From assembly GCF_014192915.1 (NCBI RefSeq), contig NZ_JACHYN010000001.1, forward strand, positions 372,001 to 436,000: a stretch of DNA of 64,000 nt. Reading direction: 5' to 3'. A program made the position numbers and the translations under genes. A model generated the notes under the pieces. It did not search any database. It had not been told where the DNA came from and saw only the letters and a list, made by a program, of their open reading frames with translations. Every line of letters begins with the position of its first letter. Positions within the stretch are counted from its first letter, which is position 1. This document shows positions 8,274-17,210 of this stretch, one piece after another. The DNA comes from Azospirillum sp. OGB3. GTDB lineage: Bacteria > Pseudomonadota > Alphaproteobacteria > Azospirillales > Azospirillaceae.

Positions 8274-11200
8274 ATGACCGTCCTCGACTTCCCCGTCCGC
8301 GAGCTTCCGCTCGACCCCAACGTGGCGCAGCGGCTCGCCTCCGATCCGCTGTCGTCGGTGTGGGTGGGCGCCTCCGCCGGGTCCGGCAAGACGAAGGTGC
8401 TGACCGACCGCGTGCTGCGGCTGATGCTGTCCGGCACCGCGCCGGCGCGCATCCTCTGCCTGACCTTCACCAAGGCGGCAGCGGCGGAGATGTCCATCCG
8501 CATCAACCGCACGCTGGGCATCTGGGCGACCCTGCCCGACGAGGGGCTGGAGGACCGGCTCGCCGACCTCTGCGGCGAGCGGCCGAGCGCCGAGACCCGC
8601 ACCATCGCCCGGCGGCTGTTCGCCCAGGTGGTGGATTGCCCGGGCGGCATGAAGATCCAGACCATCCACGCCTTCTGCCAGTCGCTGCTGCGCCGCTTCC
8701 CGCTGGAGGCCGGACTCGCCCCGCATTTCGAGGTGATGGACGAGCGCACCGCCGCCGGCCTGCTGACCGAGGCGCGGGACGAGGTGCTGCACGCCGGGCG
8801 CGCCGCGCCCGACAGCCCGCTCGGCAAGGCGATGGCCCGCCTGACCGCCGAGCTGAACGCCGAGGAATTCGCCGGCATCCTGGCCGAGCTGGCCAGCGAG
8901 CGCGGGCGCATCCAGCGCCTGTTCGAGAGCGTCCACGGGCTGGATGGCGCGGTGGACGCGGTCCACGAGGCGCTGGGCGTGCCGCCGGGCATCACCGAGG
9001 CCGCCATCCTGCGCGAGGCCTGCGCCGACCACGCCTTCGACGTCCCGGGGCTGCGCGACGCCTGCCGGGCGCTGTCCACCGGCAGCAAGACCGACGAGGA
9101 GCGCGGAGTCGGCATCCAGAGCTGGCTCGACGCCGCGGACAGCCGGGTCCGCGCCTTCCAGATCTACGCCCGCCATTTCCTGACGGCGGAGGGCGGCGCG
9201 CGCAAGACCCTGATCACCAAGAAGCCGGCAACCGCCTTCCCCGCCGCCCTGACGGCGCTGGAGCGCGAGGCGGAGCGGCTCGTTTCGCTGATGAAACGGG
9301 TTCGCTCGGCCGGAGTCGCCGCCTCCACCACCGCCCTGCTGACGCTGGCCGAGGCGCTTCTGCACGCCTACGAGGCGAAGAAGACGGCCAAGGCGCTGCT
9401 CGACTACGACGACCTGATCCTGTCGGCCAACGCCCTGCTGCGCGGCAAGGACGGCGTTCCCGCCGTGCCGTGGGTGCTGTTCAAGCTGGACGGCGGGCTG
9501 GACCACATCCTGATCGACGAGGCGCAGGACACCAACCCGGAGCAGTGGCAGGTCGTCGGCTCAATCGCCGAGGAGTTCTTCGCCGGCCTCAGCGCCCGTG
9601 ACGGGGGCGAAACGACCCGCACCGTCTTCGCCGTGGGCGACGAGAAGCAGTCGATCTTCAGCTTCCAGCGCGCCGACCCCGCCGAATTCGCCCGGATGCG
9701 CCGCCATTTCCAGACCCGCGCCAAGGCCGCCGAGCGCGACTGGCACGCGGTGGCGCTGGACATCTCCTTCCGCTCCACCGCCACCGTGCTGCAAACCGTG
9801 GACGCGGTGTTCGGGCTGGACGGCGCCAAGGATGGTGTCGCTTCCGAAACGAGCCCGGTGATCCGCCACCGCGCCTTCCGCCGTGGTCACGCCGGTCTGG
9901 TCGAGCTGTGGCCCCCGGTGAAGCCGGTGGAGGCCGCCGACCCGCCCGCCTGGGCGCCGCCGGTGGAGCGCGAGACCGCCGATTCGCCGTCGGCCCGGCT
10001 GGCCGCGGTCATCGCCGATACCATCCGCGATTGGACCCAGCGCGGCGAGTCGCTCGAGTCGCGGGGCCGGCCGATCCAGCCCGGCGACGTCATGGTTCTG
10101 GTCCGCCGTCGCACCGCCTTCGTGACGGAGCTGGTGCGCGCCCTGAAGGACCGCGCCGTTCCGGTGGCCGGCGTCGACCGTATGGTGCTGACCGAACAGC
10201 TGGCGGTCATGGACCTGATGGCGCTGTGCGAGTTCCTGCTGCTGCCGGAAGACGACCTGACGCTGGCCACCGTCCTCAAGGGGCCGCTGATCGGGCTGAC
10301 CGAGGATCAGCTGTTCGACCTCGCCCACGGGCGGCGCGGCACGCTGTGGCGGGCGCTGGTGGCCAAGGCGGAGGACGATCCCGCCTACCGACCGGCCCGC
10401 CGCTATCTGGGCGCCCAACTCGCCCGCACCGACTTCCTGGCGCCCTACGAGCTGTTCGCCGGGCTGCTCGCCGCCCCCTGCCCGGCCGACGAGGGCGGCT
10501 CGGGCCGCCGCGCCCTCCTGAAACGGCTCGGCCCCGACGCCCAGGACCCGCTGGACGAGTTCCTGGCCGTATGCCTGGCCTTCGAGAAGACCGAGCCGCC
10601 CTCGCTGCAGAATTTCCTGGCTTGGCTGGCGGCCAGCGAGGCGGAGATCAAGCGCGAGCTGGAGCAGGGCGGTGGACGCGTACGCATCATGACGGTGCAC
10701 GGCTCCAAGGGTCTCCAGGCGCCCATCGTCTTCCTGCCCGACACGCTGGGCACGCCGACCCAGAGCCCGCCGATCCTCTGGCCCGACGAGGGCTGCGCCG
10801 TGCCGCTGTTCGCCGCCCGCCGCTCGCAGGAGGACGCGCTGTGCGCCGAGGCGCGCGCCCGCGCCAACCGCCGCCGCGACCAGGAGTACAGGCGCCTGCT
10901 GTACGTCGCGCTCACCCGCGCGGAGGACCGGCTGTACGTCTGCGGTTACCAGGGCAAGAAGGAGCCGTCGGAGGCCTGTTGGTACAAGCTGGTCGAGGCG
11001 GCGATGGGCGAGATCGGCGTGCCACACCCCTTCGACTTCTCCGCCCTCTGCCCGGACGGCTGGAGCGGCGAGGGCTGGCGGCTGGCCGACCCGCAGACCG
11101 CCGTGCCCAAGCCGGACGGCGCCGGGGCCGGTCGCGTGCTGGCGACGCAGGAGGCGCCGCCCTGGCTGACCGCCGCCGCGCCGGAGGAGCCGGAACCGTC

Positions 11201-11744
11201 GCGCCCCCTCACCCCCTCCCGCCCGGACGGCGACGAGCCGGCGATGCGCTCGCCGCTCGGCGAGGACGACGGCGCGCGCTTCAAGCGCGGCCTGCTGATC
11301 CACCGGCTGATGCAGACCCTGCCCGACCTGCCGCCCGACGCGCGGGAGGCCGCCGCCCGCCGCTACCTCGCCCGCCCCGGGCATGAGCTGACGGCGGAAC
11401 GCCAGGATGAAATCGCATCCGAAACGATGCGCGTCCTGACCGACCCGCGCTTTTCCCGGCTGTTCGGCCCCAACTCCCGCGCCGAGGTGGAGGTGGTCGG
11501 TCTGGTGACCGGGCGCGCCCTGTCGGGCCGGATCGACCGGCTGGTGATCGAGGACGACGCGGTGTGGATCGTCGACTACAAGACCAACCGCCCGCCGCCC
11601 GTCCGGGCGGAGGACGTGCCGCCCGTCTATGTCCGCCAGATGGAGGCCTACCGCGCGGCGCTGCGCGCCATCTACCCGGAGAAGCGGGTGCGCTGCGTCC
11701 TGCTGTGGACGGATACCCCGGCGCTGATGGAGCTTCCGGAGTGA
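8274..11744 (+). CDS. addA: Double-strand break repair helicase AddA
   Basis: A 1156-residue UvrD-family helicase and nuclease. Walker A is ASAGSGKTK (residues 33-41), then motif Ia LTFTKAAAAEM, Walker B LIDEAQDTNPEQW, motif III VGDEKQSIFSFQRADP, motif V VHGSKGLQAPIVFL and motif VI YVALTRAEDRLY. The C-terminal nuclease carries VWIVDYKTNRPP. It pairs with AddB to process double-strand breaks and is encoded immediately downstream. The start ATG lies just after the palindromic repeat; thioredoxin follows about 210 nt later. Confidence 0.96.
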   Translation: MTVLDFPVRELPLDPNVAQRLASDPLSSVWVGASAGSGKTKVLTDRVLRLMLSGTAPARILCLTFTKAAAAEMSIRINRTLGIWATLPDEGLEDRLADLCGERPSAETRTIARRLFAQVVDCPGGMKIQTIHAFCQSLLRRFPLEAGLAPHFEVMDERTAAGLLTEARDEVLHAGRAAPDSPLGKAMARLTAELNAEEFAGILAELASERGRIQRLFESVHGLDGAVDAVHEALGVPPGITEAAILREACADHAFDVPGLRDACRALSTGSKTDEERGVGIQSWLDAADSRVRAFQIYARHFLTAEGGARKTLITKKPATAFPAALTALEREAERLVSLMKRVRSAGVAASTTALLTLAEALLHAYEAKKTAKALLDYDDLILSANALLRGKDGVPAVPWVLFKLDGGLDHILIDEAQDTNPEQWQVVGSIAEEFFAGLSARDGGETTRTVFAVGDEKQSIFSFQRADPAEFARMRRHFQTRAKAAERDWHAVALDISFRSTATVLQTVDAVFGLDGAKDGVASETSPVIRHRAFRRGHAGLVELWPPVKPVEAADPPAWAPPVERETADSPSARLAAVIADTIRDWTQRGESLESRGRPIQPGDVMVLVRRRTAFVTELVRALKDRAVPVAGVDRMVLTEQLAVMDLMALCEFLLLPEDDLTLATVLKGPLIGLTEDQLFDLAHGRRGTLWRALVAKAEDDPAYRPARRYLGAQLARTDFLAPYELFAGLLAAPCPADEGGSGRRALLKRLGPDAQDPLDEFLAVCLAFEKTEPPSLQNFLAWLAASEAEIKRELEQGGGRVRIMTVHGSKGLQAPIVFLPDTLGTPTQSPPILWPDEGCAVPLFAARRSQEDALCAEARARANRRRDQEYRRLLYVALTRAEDRLYVCGYQGKKEPSEACWYKLVEAAMGEIGVPHPFDFSALCPDGWSGEGWRLADPQTAVPKPDGAGAGRVLATQEAPPWLTAAAPEEPEPSRPLTPSRPDGDEPAMRSPLGEDDGARFKRGLLIHRLMQTLPDLPPDAREAAARRYLARPGHELTAERQDEIASETMRVLTDPRFSRLFGPNSRAEVEVVGLVTGRALSGRIDRLVIEDDAVWIVDYKTNRPPPVRAEDVPPVYVRQMEAYRAALRAIYPEKRVRCVLLWTDTPALMELPE

Positions 11745-11955
11745 GGCGCGCGCGATAGTCCGCCGTGGGAACTTTTCACCCCCGGCCGCGTTGCACGGGG
11801 CGGCGGATTGGGTTGACGAGACCGCATTCGCGCCCCGGCTTGACCGGGAAGGGGGGTCGGTCATACATTTTGCCAAATTCCACCGATGAGGGATGGGTCC
11901 GCCGCCGGTGGAAAATCGGCGCGGCGGTGCCCCTGAACCCAGGCATAGAGGTCAC

Positions 11956-12279
11956 ATGAGCGATCCCATCAAGGTCACCGACGACAGCTTCGAGCAGGAC
12001 GTGCTGAAGGCCGACGGTCCGGTCCTGGTCGATTTCTGGGCGGAGTGGTGCGGCCCCTGCAAGATGATTGCTCCCGCGCTCGACGACCTCGCCAAGGAGT
12101 ATGGCGGCAAGGTCACCGTCGCCAAGCTGAACATCGACGACAACCCCGGCACCCCGACCAAGTACGGCGTGCGTGGCATCCCGACGCTGATGCTGTTCAA
12201 GAACGGCAACGTCGCCGCCACCAAGATCGGCGCCCTGCCGAAGACCGCCCTGTTCACGTGGGTCGACGAAGCTCTCTGA
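11956..12279 (+). CDS. trxA: Thioredoxin
   Basis: A 107-residue classical thioredoxin with the active-site motif WCGPC (Cys32 and Cys35) and the cis-proline segment GIPTLML. It is cytoplasmic and reduces protein disulfides. The start at MSDPIK has GAGG upstream; the longer in-frame reading has no family support. The addA-trxA order is conserved in many alphaproteobacteria. A strong intrinsic terminator follows within about 20 nt. Confidence 0.96.
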   Translation: MSDPIKVTDDSFEQDVLKADGPVLVDFWAEWCGPCKMIAPALDDLAKEYGGKVTVAKLNIDDNPGTPTKYGVRGIPTLMLFKNGNVAATKIGALPKTALFTWVDEAL

Positions 12280-12300
12280 GCCCCGCTCCCCGGACAATCG

Positions 12301-12334
12301 AAAAGCCCCGCCCCTCCGGCGGGGCTTTTTGTTT
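12301..12334 (+). terminator. Intrinsic terminator after trxA
   Basis: AAAAGCCCCGCC pairs with GGCGGGGCTTTTT across a short CCTCC-type loop, and is followed by GTTT. It closes the tsaE-to-trxA run. Confidence 0.93.
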
Positions 12335-12370
12335 GCGCGGCCTTGCGGCCTGTCGGAGACTGCGCGGGCC

Positions 12371-13282
12371 ATGGCCTACCGACTGCCGCCCCTCAACACC
12401 CTGCGCCTGTTCGAGGCCGCCGGCCGCCACCAGAGTTTCAAGGCGGCGGCGGAAGAACTGCACCTGACCCCCAGCGCGGTCAGCCACGGCATCCAGACGC
12501 TTGAGGAATGGCTGGGGGTGGAGCTGTTCCTGCGCGGCAACCGCAGCCTGTCGCTGACCCCCGCCGGCCACGCCTATCTCCCCCGCGTGCGCGACGCGCT
12601 GCACGCGCTGGCGCTGGCGACGGAAAGCGTGCCGGGCCGCGCACCCAGCGGGCGGCTGTCGGTCAGCGCCGCCCCGACCTTCGCGTTGCGCTGGCTGATC
12701 CCCCGCCTGCCCACCTTCCAGGAGCGTCACCCGGCGATCACGGTGGCGCTGGACACCGCCCACCGGGTGGTCGAGTTCCCCCGCGACGGCATCGACGCCG
12801 GCATCCGGCTGGGCCGCGGCGACTGGCCCGGTCTGGCCGCGCTGAAGCTGATGGAGGAAGACCTCGTCCCGGTGGCCGCCCCCGCCCTGGCGGCGCGCAT
12901 CGCCTGTCCCGCCGACCTCGCCGCCGTCCCGCTGCTCCACGTCGCCGACGTGTCGGAGGACTGGAGCGCCTGGGCCGAGGCCGCGGGCCTGCCCCCCGCG
13001 GCGCTGGACGACGGGCTGAAGCGCGGGTTGCGGCTGGACGCCATCCACATGGCGGTGGACGCCGCGGTGCGCGGGCTCGGCGTCATCATCGGGCGGCGCC
13101 CGACCGTCGATCCGGAGCTGGCGTCCGGCCAGCTGGTCGAGGTGATGGGGCCGCGCCTGCGCGCGAAAAGCGCCTATTGGCTGGTCACCGCCCGCGACAG
13201 CCTGCGCCGCCCGGAGGTCGCCGCCTTCCGCGCCTGGATGCGCGCGGAGTTCGCTCCGGGGACGATGAGCCGCTTCGGGTGA
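12371..13282 (+). CDS. LysR-family transcriptional regulator, GcvA-like
   Basis: A 303-residue regulator with an N-terminal winged helix-turn-helix (PPLNTLRLFEAAGRHQSF, then AAEELHLTPSAVSHGI) and a periplasmic-binding-protein-like effector domain containing the GcvA-group features GIDAGIRLGRGDWPG and AVRGLGVIIGR. It starts directly after the trxA terminator. The next gene, a DUF1127 protein, is 93 nt downstream in the same direction; such neighbours are frequent but a regulatory link is not shown. Effector and targets cannot be told from sequence. Confidence 0.9.
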   Translation: MAYRLPPLNTLRLFEAAGRHQSFKAAAEELHLTPSAVSHGIQTLEEWLGVELFLRGNRSLSLTPAGHAYLPRVRDALHALALATESVPGRAPSGRLSVSAAPTFALRWLIPRLPTFQERHPAITVALDTAHRVVEFPRDGIDAGIRLGRGDWPGLAALKLMEEDLVPVAAPALAARIACPADLAAVPLLHVADVSEDWSAWAEAAGLPPAALDDGLKRGLRLDAIHMAVDAAVRGLGVIIGRRPTVDPELASGQLVEVMGPRLRAKSAYWLVTARDSLRRPEVAAFRAWMRAEFAPGTMSRFG

Positions 13283-13375
13283 AAACCGCTCATCCGAGGG
13301 TGAAAAGCTCCCGTTTGCCGGAGCGCCGCTGGCGGCCCGATGCTGGGGCTTCCATCGCATCGGCCGGAGGCCACC

Positions 13376-13573
13376 ATGACCCTGCACGCCCTCCCCCGCA
13401 CCGCCCCGCCACCGGCGCGCCGCCTTCGCGCACTGCTGGCCTGGATCACCAATCTGCGCGAGCAGAGCCGCCAGCGCGATGCCCTGCTGTCCCTCTCTGA
13501 TTACGAACTGCGGGACATCGGCATCACCCGCTACGACGCCGTGACCGAGGCGCGAAAGTCTCTCTGGCGCTGA
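13376..13573 (+). CDS. DUF1127 (YjiS-like) small protein
   Basis: A 65-residue Arg-rich protein whose C-terminal half, ALLSLSDYELRDIGITRYDA, is the DUF1127 signature. CGGAGG sits just before the ATG. Short DUF1127 proteins in alphaproteobacteria have been linked to RNA turnover and phosphate or carbon metabolism; which role applies here is unknown. It ends 3 nt before the convergent FN3K gene. Confidence 0.85.
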   Translation: MTLHALPRTAPPPARRLRALLAWITNLREQSRQRDALLSLSDYELRDIGITRYDAVTEARKSLWR

Positions 13574-13576
13574 GCC

Positions 13577-14440
13577 TTACCCCACCAGACGCCGGACCGT
13601 CCGCTCCACCGACCCGACGTAGGAGCCGCCGAACAGCCGCACATGCACCAGCAGCGGGTAAAGATTGTAGAGATCCCGCCGCAGTTCGAAGAAGCCTGGA
13701 CGGAGAGGCCGGATCTCCCCATAGCGGCGGAAGAAGGCGTCCCCGAAGGTGCCGAACAGGGTGGTGAAGGCCAGCTCGACCTCCGCGTCGGCGTGGTGCA
13801 GCGCCGGGTCGATGAAGGCGGCCACCCGCCCGCCGCGGGCCAGCACATTCCCGCCCCACAGGTCGCCATGGATCAGCGAGGGCGGCCCCGGCTCCCCGAT
13901 CAGCTCCGGCAGGCGGGCGGCGAGCCGCTCCAGCCCGGCCATCAGCCCGGCGTCGATGCGCCCCTCCTCCAGCGCCTTGCGGCCCATGTGCAGAAGGCGG
14001 CGGTCGCGGAAGAAGGCGATCCAATCCGCCGTCTCACCGTTCGGCTGGGGCAGCGGTCCGATCAGCGTGTCGCGCGGGAAGCCGTAACGCTCCGCCGTGA
14101 CGCCGTGCAGGGCGGCGACCAGCTCCGCCGCGTGCGCCTCCACCGCCGGGGTGATGCCGCCGTCGGTGTCGATGCGGTCCATCACCAGCAGCCGGTCGTC
14201 GGCGTGATGCACCGCCGGCACCGGCAGGGCGGAGCGTTCGACCAGATGGCGCAGCATGAAGCCCTCCGGCTCCAGCCCCGTCCCGCTTCCGGAGGCGACC
14301 TTCGCCACCAGCCGCCGGCCGTCCGCCAGGGTCACGGCCCACAGCGCCGCGTTGTGCCCGTCGGCCAGCCGGTCGAGCGACCGGACCGGACCGCCCAGCG
14401 CCCGTTCCAACTCGGTCCGCAGGCTTGCAGAGCGGGTCAC
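13577..14440 (-). CDS. Fructosamine kinase (FN3K) family protein
   Basis: A 287-residue protein-kinase-like-fold enzyme. The catalytic loop is LIHGDLWGGNVL followed by the metal motif FIDPALHHAD, and the C-terminus has the family's LYNLYPLLVHVRLFGGSY. Bacterial members phosphorylate ribulosamines or erythrulosamines on glycated proteins, which destabilises the sugar adduct. The GTG start lies in a GTGA overlap with the upstream low-molecular-weight phosphatase gene, so the pair is coupled. Substrate is not determinable from sequence. Confidence 0.9.
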   Translation of the reverse strand: MTRSASLRTELERALGGPVRSLDRLADGHNAALWAVTLADGRRLVAKVASGSGTGLEPEGFMLRHLVERSALPVPAVHHADDRLLVMDRIDTDGGITPAVEAHAAELVAALHGVTAERYGFPRDTLIGPLPQPNGETADWIAFFRDRRLLHMGRKALEEGRIDAGLMAGLERLAARLPELIGEPGPPSLIHGDLWGGNVLARGGRVAAFIDPALHHADAEVELAFTTLFGTFGDAFFRRYGEIRPLRPGFFELRRDLYNLYPLLVHVRLFGGSYVGSVERTVRRLVG

Positions 14441-14910
14441 AGCCGGTCCCGCCGGATCGCCTCCAGCAGCCCCGCGGCCCCGGCCTCGCAGAGGTCCAGC
14501 ACCTCGGTGAAGTGCAGCCCCTCGCCGTAATAGGGGTCGGGCACCTCGCGCTTCGGCGCGTCGGGAGCGTAGTCGAGGAACAGCGCGACCGTCGCCCGGC
14601 TGTCCGCCGGAGCCATGCGCCGCAACTGCGTCAGGTGCCCGCCGTCCATCGCCAGGATGTAGTCGAAGTCGGCGAAGTCCGCCGCGGTCACCTTGCGGGC
14701 GCGCAGGTCCGACAGATCCACGCCGCGGGCCTTGGCGGCGCGCTGGCTGCGCGGGTCGGGCGCCTCCCCCACGTGATAGCTGTGGGTGCCCGCCGAATCG
14801 GTGCCGATGCGGTCCGCCAAACCGGCTTGCCGAACCCGGTCGCGGAACACACCTTCCGCGGTGGGCGACCGGCAGATGTTGCCCGTGCACACGAACAGGA
14901 CCTTGACCAT
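14437..14910 (-). CDS. Low-molecular-weight protein-tyrosine-phosphatase
   Basis: A 157-residue phosphatase with the N-terminal active-site loop CTGNICRS (Cys8 to Ser15) and the C-terminal general acid in VPDPYYGE. Family members remove phosphate from Tyr or Arg residues or small sugar phosphates. It is the first gene of a two-gene operon with the FN3K homologue, an arrangement reported in several bacteria and interpreted as part of deglycation. It is divergent from the sirtuin gene, with 69 nt between the starts. Confidence 0.93.
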   Translation of the reverse strand: MVKVLFVCTGNICRSPTAEGVFRDRVRQAGLADRIGTDSAGTHSYHVGEAPDPRSQRAAKARGVDLSDLRARKVTAADFADFDYILAMDGGHLTQLRRMAPADSRATVALFLDYAPDAPKREVPDPYYGEGLHFTEVLDLCEAGAAGLLEAIRRDRL

Positions 14911-14979
14911 ACCGGCCTCCTCCTCTCTGGTCTCCGCATCCGAGATCTAGCAGCCGTTCCCCGAACCCGCCAGGGCGCC

Positions 14980-15726
14980 ATGACCAACGCCATGATGAGC
15001 ATCACCAACCATCTGAAGCCGACCGACTCCATCGTCATCCTGACCGGGGCGGGCATTTCCAAGGAATCCGGCCTGGACACCTTCCGCTGCGCCGACGGCA
15101 TCTGGGCCAAGGTCGATCTGGAGGACGTCGCCACGCCGGAGGGCTTCGCCCGCGACCCGGTGCTGGTCCACCGCTTCTACAACGACCGGCGGCGCGGCCT
15201 GCGCGACCCCGCGGTGCAGCCGAACGCCGCCCATGCCGCTTTGGCCGAGTTGGAGCGGCGCTGGAAAGGCGACCTGCTGCTGGTCACCCAGAACATCGAC
15301 GACCTGCACGAGCGCGCCGGGTCGCACACGCTGATCCACATGCATGGGGAGCTGAACGCGGTCTTCTGCCGCCACTGCCGCAGCAAGGTGGAGCAGTGGA
15401 CCGGCGACCTGTCGGTGGAGGACGTCTGCCCGTCCTGCGCCCGCAAGGGCGGCATGCGCCCCGACGTGGTGTGGTTCGGCGAGATGCCCTACCAGATGGA
15501 GCGGATCTACCGCGCGCTGGGCGCCTGCGACCTGTTCGTCTCCATCGGCACCTCCGGCAACGTCTATCCCGCCGCCGGCTTCGTGGCCGAGGCGCGCAAC
15601 GCCGGCGCCCTGACCGTGGAGCTGAACCTGGAGCCGTCGGCGGGCGCCAGCCTGTTCGCGGACTCCGTCAACGGCCCGGCGACCGAGCTGGTCCCGGCCT
15701 TCGTGCGCGAGTTGCTGAACCTTTGA
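14980..15726 (+). CDS. cobB: NAD-dependent protein deacylase (sirtuin, CobB type)
   Basis: A 248-residue sirtuin. The NAD site is GAGISKESGLDTFR, followed by TQNIDDLHERAG, the catalytic His in HMHGEL, a Cys4 zinc site (CRHC and CPSC) and VVWFGEMP, SIGTSGNV. It removes acyl groups from lysines using NAD. Two in-frame ATGs lie at 14980 and 14992 and neither has a strong ribosome site. Its stop codon overlaps the TTG start of the next gene. Confidence 0.94.
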   Translation: MTNAMMSITNHLKPTDSIVILTGAGISKESGLDTFRCADGIWAKVDLEDVATPEGFARDPVLVHRFYNDRRRGLRDPAVQPNAAHAALAELERRWKGDLLLVTQNIDDLHERAGSHTLIHMHGELNAVFCRHCRSKVEQWTGDLSVEDVCPSCARKGGMRPDVVWFGEMPYQMERIYRALGACDLFVSIGTSGNVYPAAGFVAEARNAGALTVELNLEPSAGASLFADSVNGPATELVPAFVRELLNL

Positions 15727-16322
15727 GCGACGACCTGGAGATCCTGTTCGAACAGGCCCGCGCCTGCCGGCTGTGCGCGGGGGTGTTGCCGCACGGCTGC
15801 CGCCCGGTGCTGCGCGGCAGCCCGTCCTCCCGCCTGCTGATCGTCGGGCAGGCGCCGGGGGCGCGGGTGCACGCCAGCGGCATTCCCTGGAACGACCCGT
15901 CCGGCGACCGGCTGCGCCAGTGGCTGGCCATGGACCGCACGGCCTTCTACGACGAGAGCCGGATCGCCATCGTCCCCATGGGACTCTGCTACCCCGGCAC
16001 GGCGCCGAAGGGCGGCGATTACCCGCCGCGCCCGGAATGCGCCCCGCTCTGGCACCCGCCGCTGCGCGCCGCCCTGACCGGGGTGCGGCTGACCCTGCTG
16101 GTCGGCGGCTACGCCCAGGCTTACTATCTGGGAAACCGCCGGCGGCGGACGATGACCGACACGGTGGCGGCGTGGCGGGACTATCTGCCGGAGTTCCTGC
16201 CCCTGCCCCACCCGAGCTGGCGCAACACCGCTTGGCTGAAGAAGAATCCCTGGTTCGACGCGGAGCTGGTGCCCGCGCTGCGCCGCCGCGTGGCGGACAC
16301 CCTGGGCGCCCTGGACGGGTGA
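15723..16322 (+). CDS. Uracil-DNA glycosylase superfamily protein
   Basis: A 199-residue protein with GQAPGARVHASGIPW near residue 40, DPSGDRLRQWL, and the DNA-intercalating motif region LPHPSWRN near the end, all typical of the PF03167 uracil-DNA glycosylase superfamily. N-terminal Cys (ACRLC, GCRP) recall the cluster-binding Cys of family 4/5 enzymes, but the full four-Cys set is not obvious. The start appears to be TTG at 15723, overlapping the sirtuin TGA; the next ATG would remove the conserved N-terminus. Catalytic activity is uncertain. Confidence 0.82.
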   Translation: MSDDLEILFEQARACRLCAGVLPHGCRPVLRGSPSSRLLIVGQAPGARVHASGIPWNDPSGDRLRQWLAMDRTAFYDESRIAIVPMGLCYPGTAPKGGDYPPRPECAPLWHPPLRAALTGVRLTLLVGGYAQAYYLGNRRRRTMTDTVAAWRDYLPEFLPLPHPSWRNTAWLKKNPWFDAELVPALRRRVADTLGALDG

Positions 16323-16323
16323 C

Positions 16324-16737
16324 TCATCCCTCCATGGCCTCGATGCGCTCCATGTCCTCGTCCGACAGGCCGAAATGGTGGCCGATCTCATGGATCAGGA
16401 CGTGGCGGACGATGGCGAACAGGTCCTCGCCCGTCTCGCACCAGTAGTCCAGGATCGGGCGGCGGTAGAGGAAGATCATGTCCGGCCCGCTGCGCAGGTC
16501 GGCGACGCTCTGCCGCGTCATATCGACGCCCCGGTAGAGGCCGAGCAGGTCGAAGGGACTCTCCAACTCCATCTCGCGCTCGGTCTCCTCGTCGGGGAAA
16601 TCCTCGACATGGATCGACAGATTGGCGATCGGGGCCAGGAGTTCTCGCGGAATCGTCTCCAGCGCGTCCTCGGCCATCCGCTCGAGGTCGGGGGTGGAGG
16701 GGGGAACGGTGTGGGTGTGTGCCGGTTTGCGCATCAT
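16324..16737 (-). CDS. Small metallopeptidase-like zincin (DUF1025 type)
   Basis: A 137-residue protein with HEIGHHFG (His116, Glu117, His120), the zinc-binding HExxH of minimal zincins, and the family pattern PDMIFLYRRPIL and DLFAIVRHVLIHEIGHHFGLSDEDM. No signal peptide or extra domain is present. Members are broadly conserved, but I know of no settled substrate. The exact start (ATG at 16737 or 16734) is unclear. It is convergent with the glycosylase-like gene, one base apart. Confidence 0.85.
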   Translation of the reverse strand: MMRKPAHTHTVPPSTPDLERMAEDALETIPRELLAPIANLSIHVEDFPDEETEREMELESPFDLLGLYRGVDMTRQSVADLRSGPDMIFLYRRPILDYWCETGEDLFAIVRHVLIHEIGHHFGLSDEDMERIEAMEG

Positions 16738-16850
16738 ACCGGTGAAGGTAGCGTTGCTTGCCGCCCAGGCCAAGCGGCGCTAAACCGGAAGACGGACCGG
16801 AACACCGATTTGATCCACAATCGATCCGTGTCCGTTACGCCTTGCACAGA

Positions 16851-16894
16851 CCAACCAATTACAGGCCAACCAACTACAGGCCAACCAACAATGG
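16851..16894. repeat. 15-bp tandem repeat upstream of pterin dehydratase gene
   Basis: Nearly three copies of CCAACCAAYTACAGG (copies at 16851-16865, 16866-16880 and a partial from 16881). The array ends 10 nt before the likely ATG of the next gene, covering its leader. Confidence 0.9.
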
Positions 16895-16902
16895 GGGAAG
16901 GA

Positions 16903-17205
16903 ATGTCGGACAAGCTGGTGGGCGCCAAGCGGCAGACCGCGCTGAAGGAACTGCATGGCTGGGCGGAGGTGCTGGAGCGCGACGCGATCCGCAAGACCTA
17001 CCATTTCCCCGACTTCCCCGCCGCCTGGGGCTTCATGAGCCAGGTCGCCCTGCTGGCGGAGCGGACGAACCACCATCCGGAATGGTTCAACGACATGGGC
17101 CGGGTGGAGATCATCCTGTGCACCCGCAGCGCCGACGGCCTGACCCAGGCCGACGTCGATTTCGCCCACCGCGTGGACCAGATCGCCCCGAACCGCGACC
17201 GCTGA
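16903..17205 (+). CDS. phhB: Pterin-4a-carbinolamine dehydratase-like protein
   Basis: A 100-residue protein of the PCD/DCoH family: TYHFPDFPAAWGFMSQVA and the paired histidines NHHPEW at 57-58. The third catalytic histidine, normally in a THDxGGLT motif, is absent; the sequence there reads CTRSADGLTQAD, with Arg in its place. It may therefore be weakly active or serve another role. Start MSDKLV follows GGGGGAAGG; an ATG 12 nt upstream has no ribosome site. No phenylalanine hydroxylase is nearby. Confidence 0.85.
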   Translation: MSDKLVGAKRQTALKELHGWAEVLERDAIRKTYHFPDFPAAWGFMSQVALLAERTNHHPEWFNDMGRVEIILCTRSADGLTQADVDFAHRVDQIAPNRDR

Positions 17206-17210
17206 AGTCT

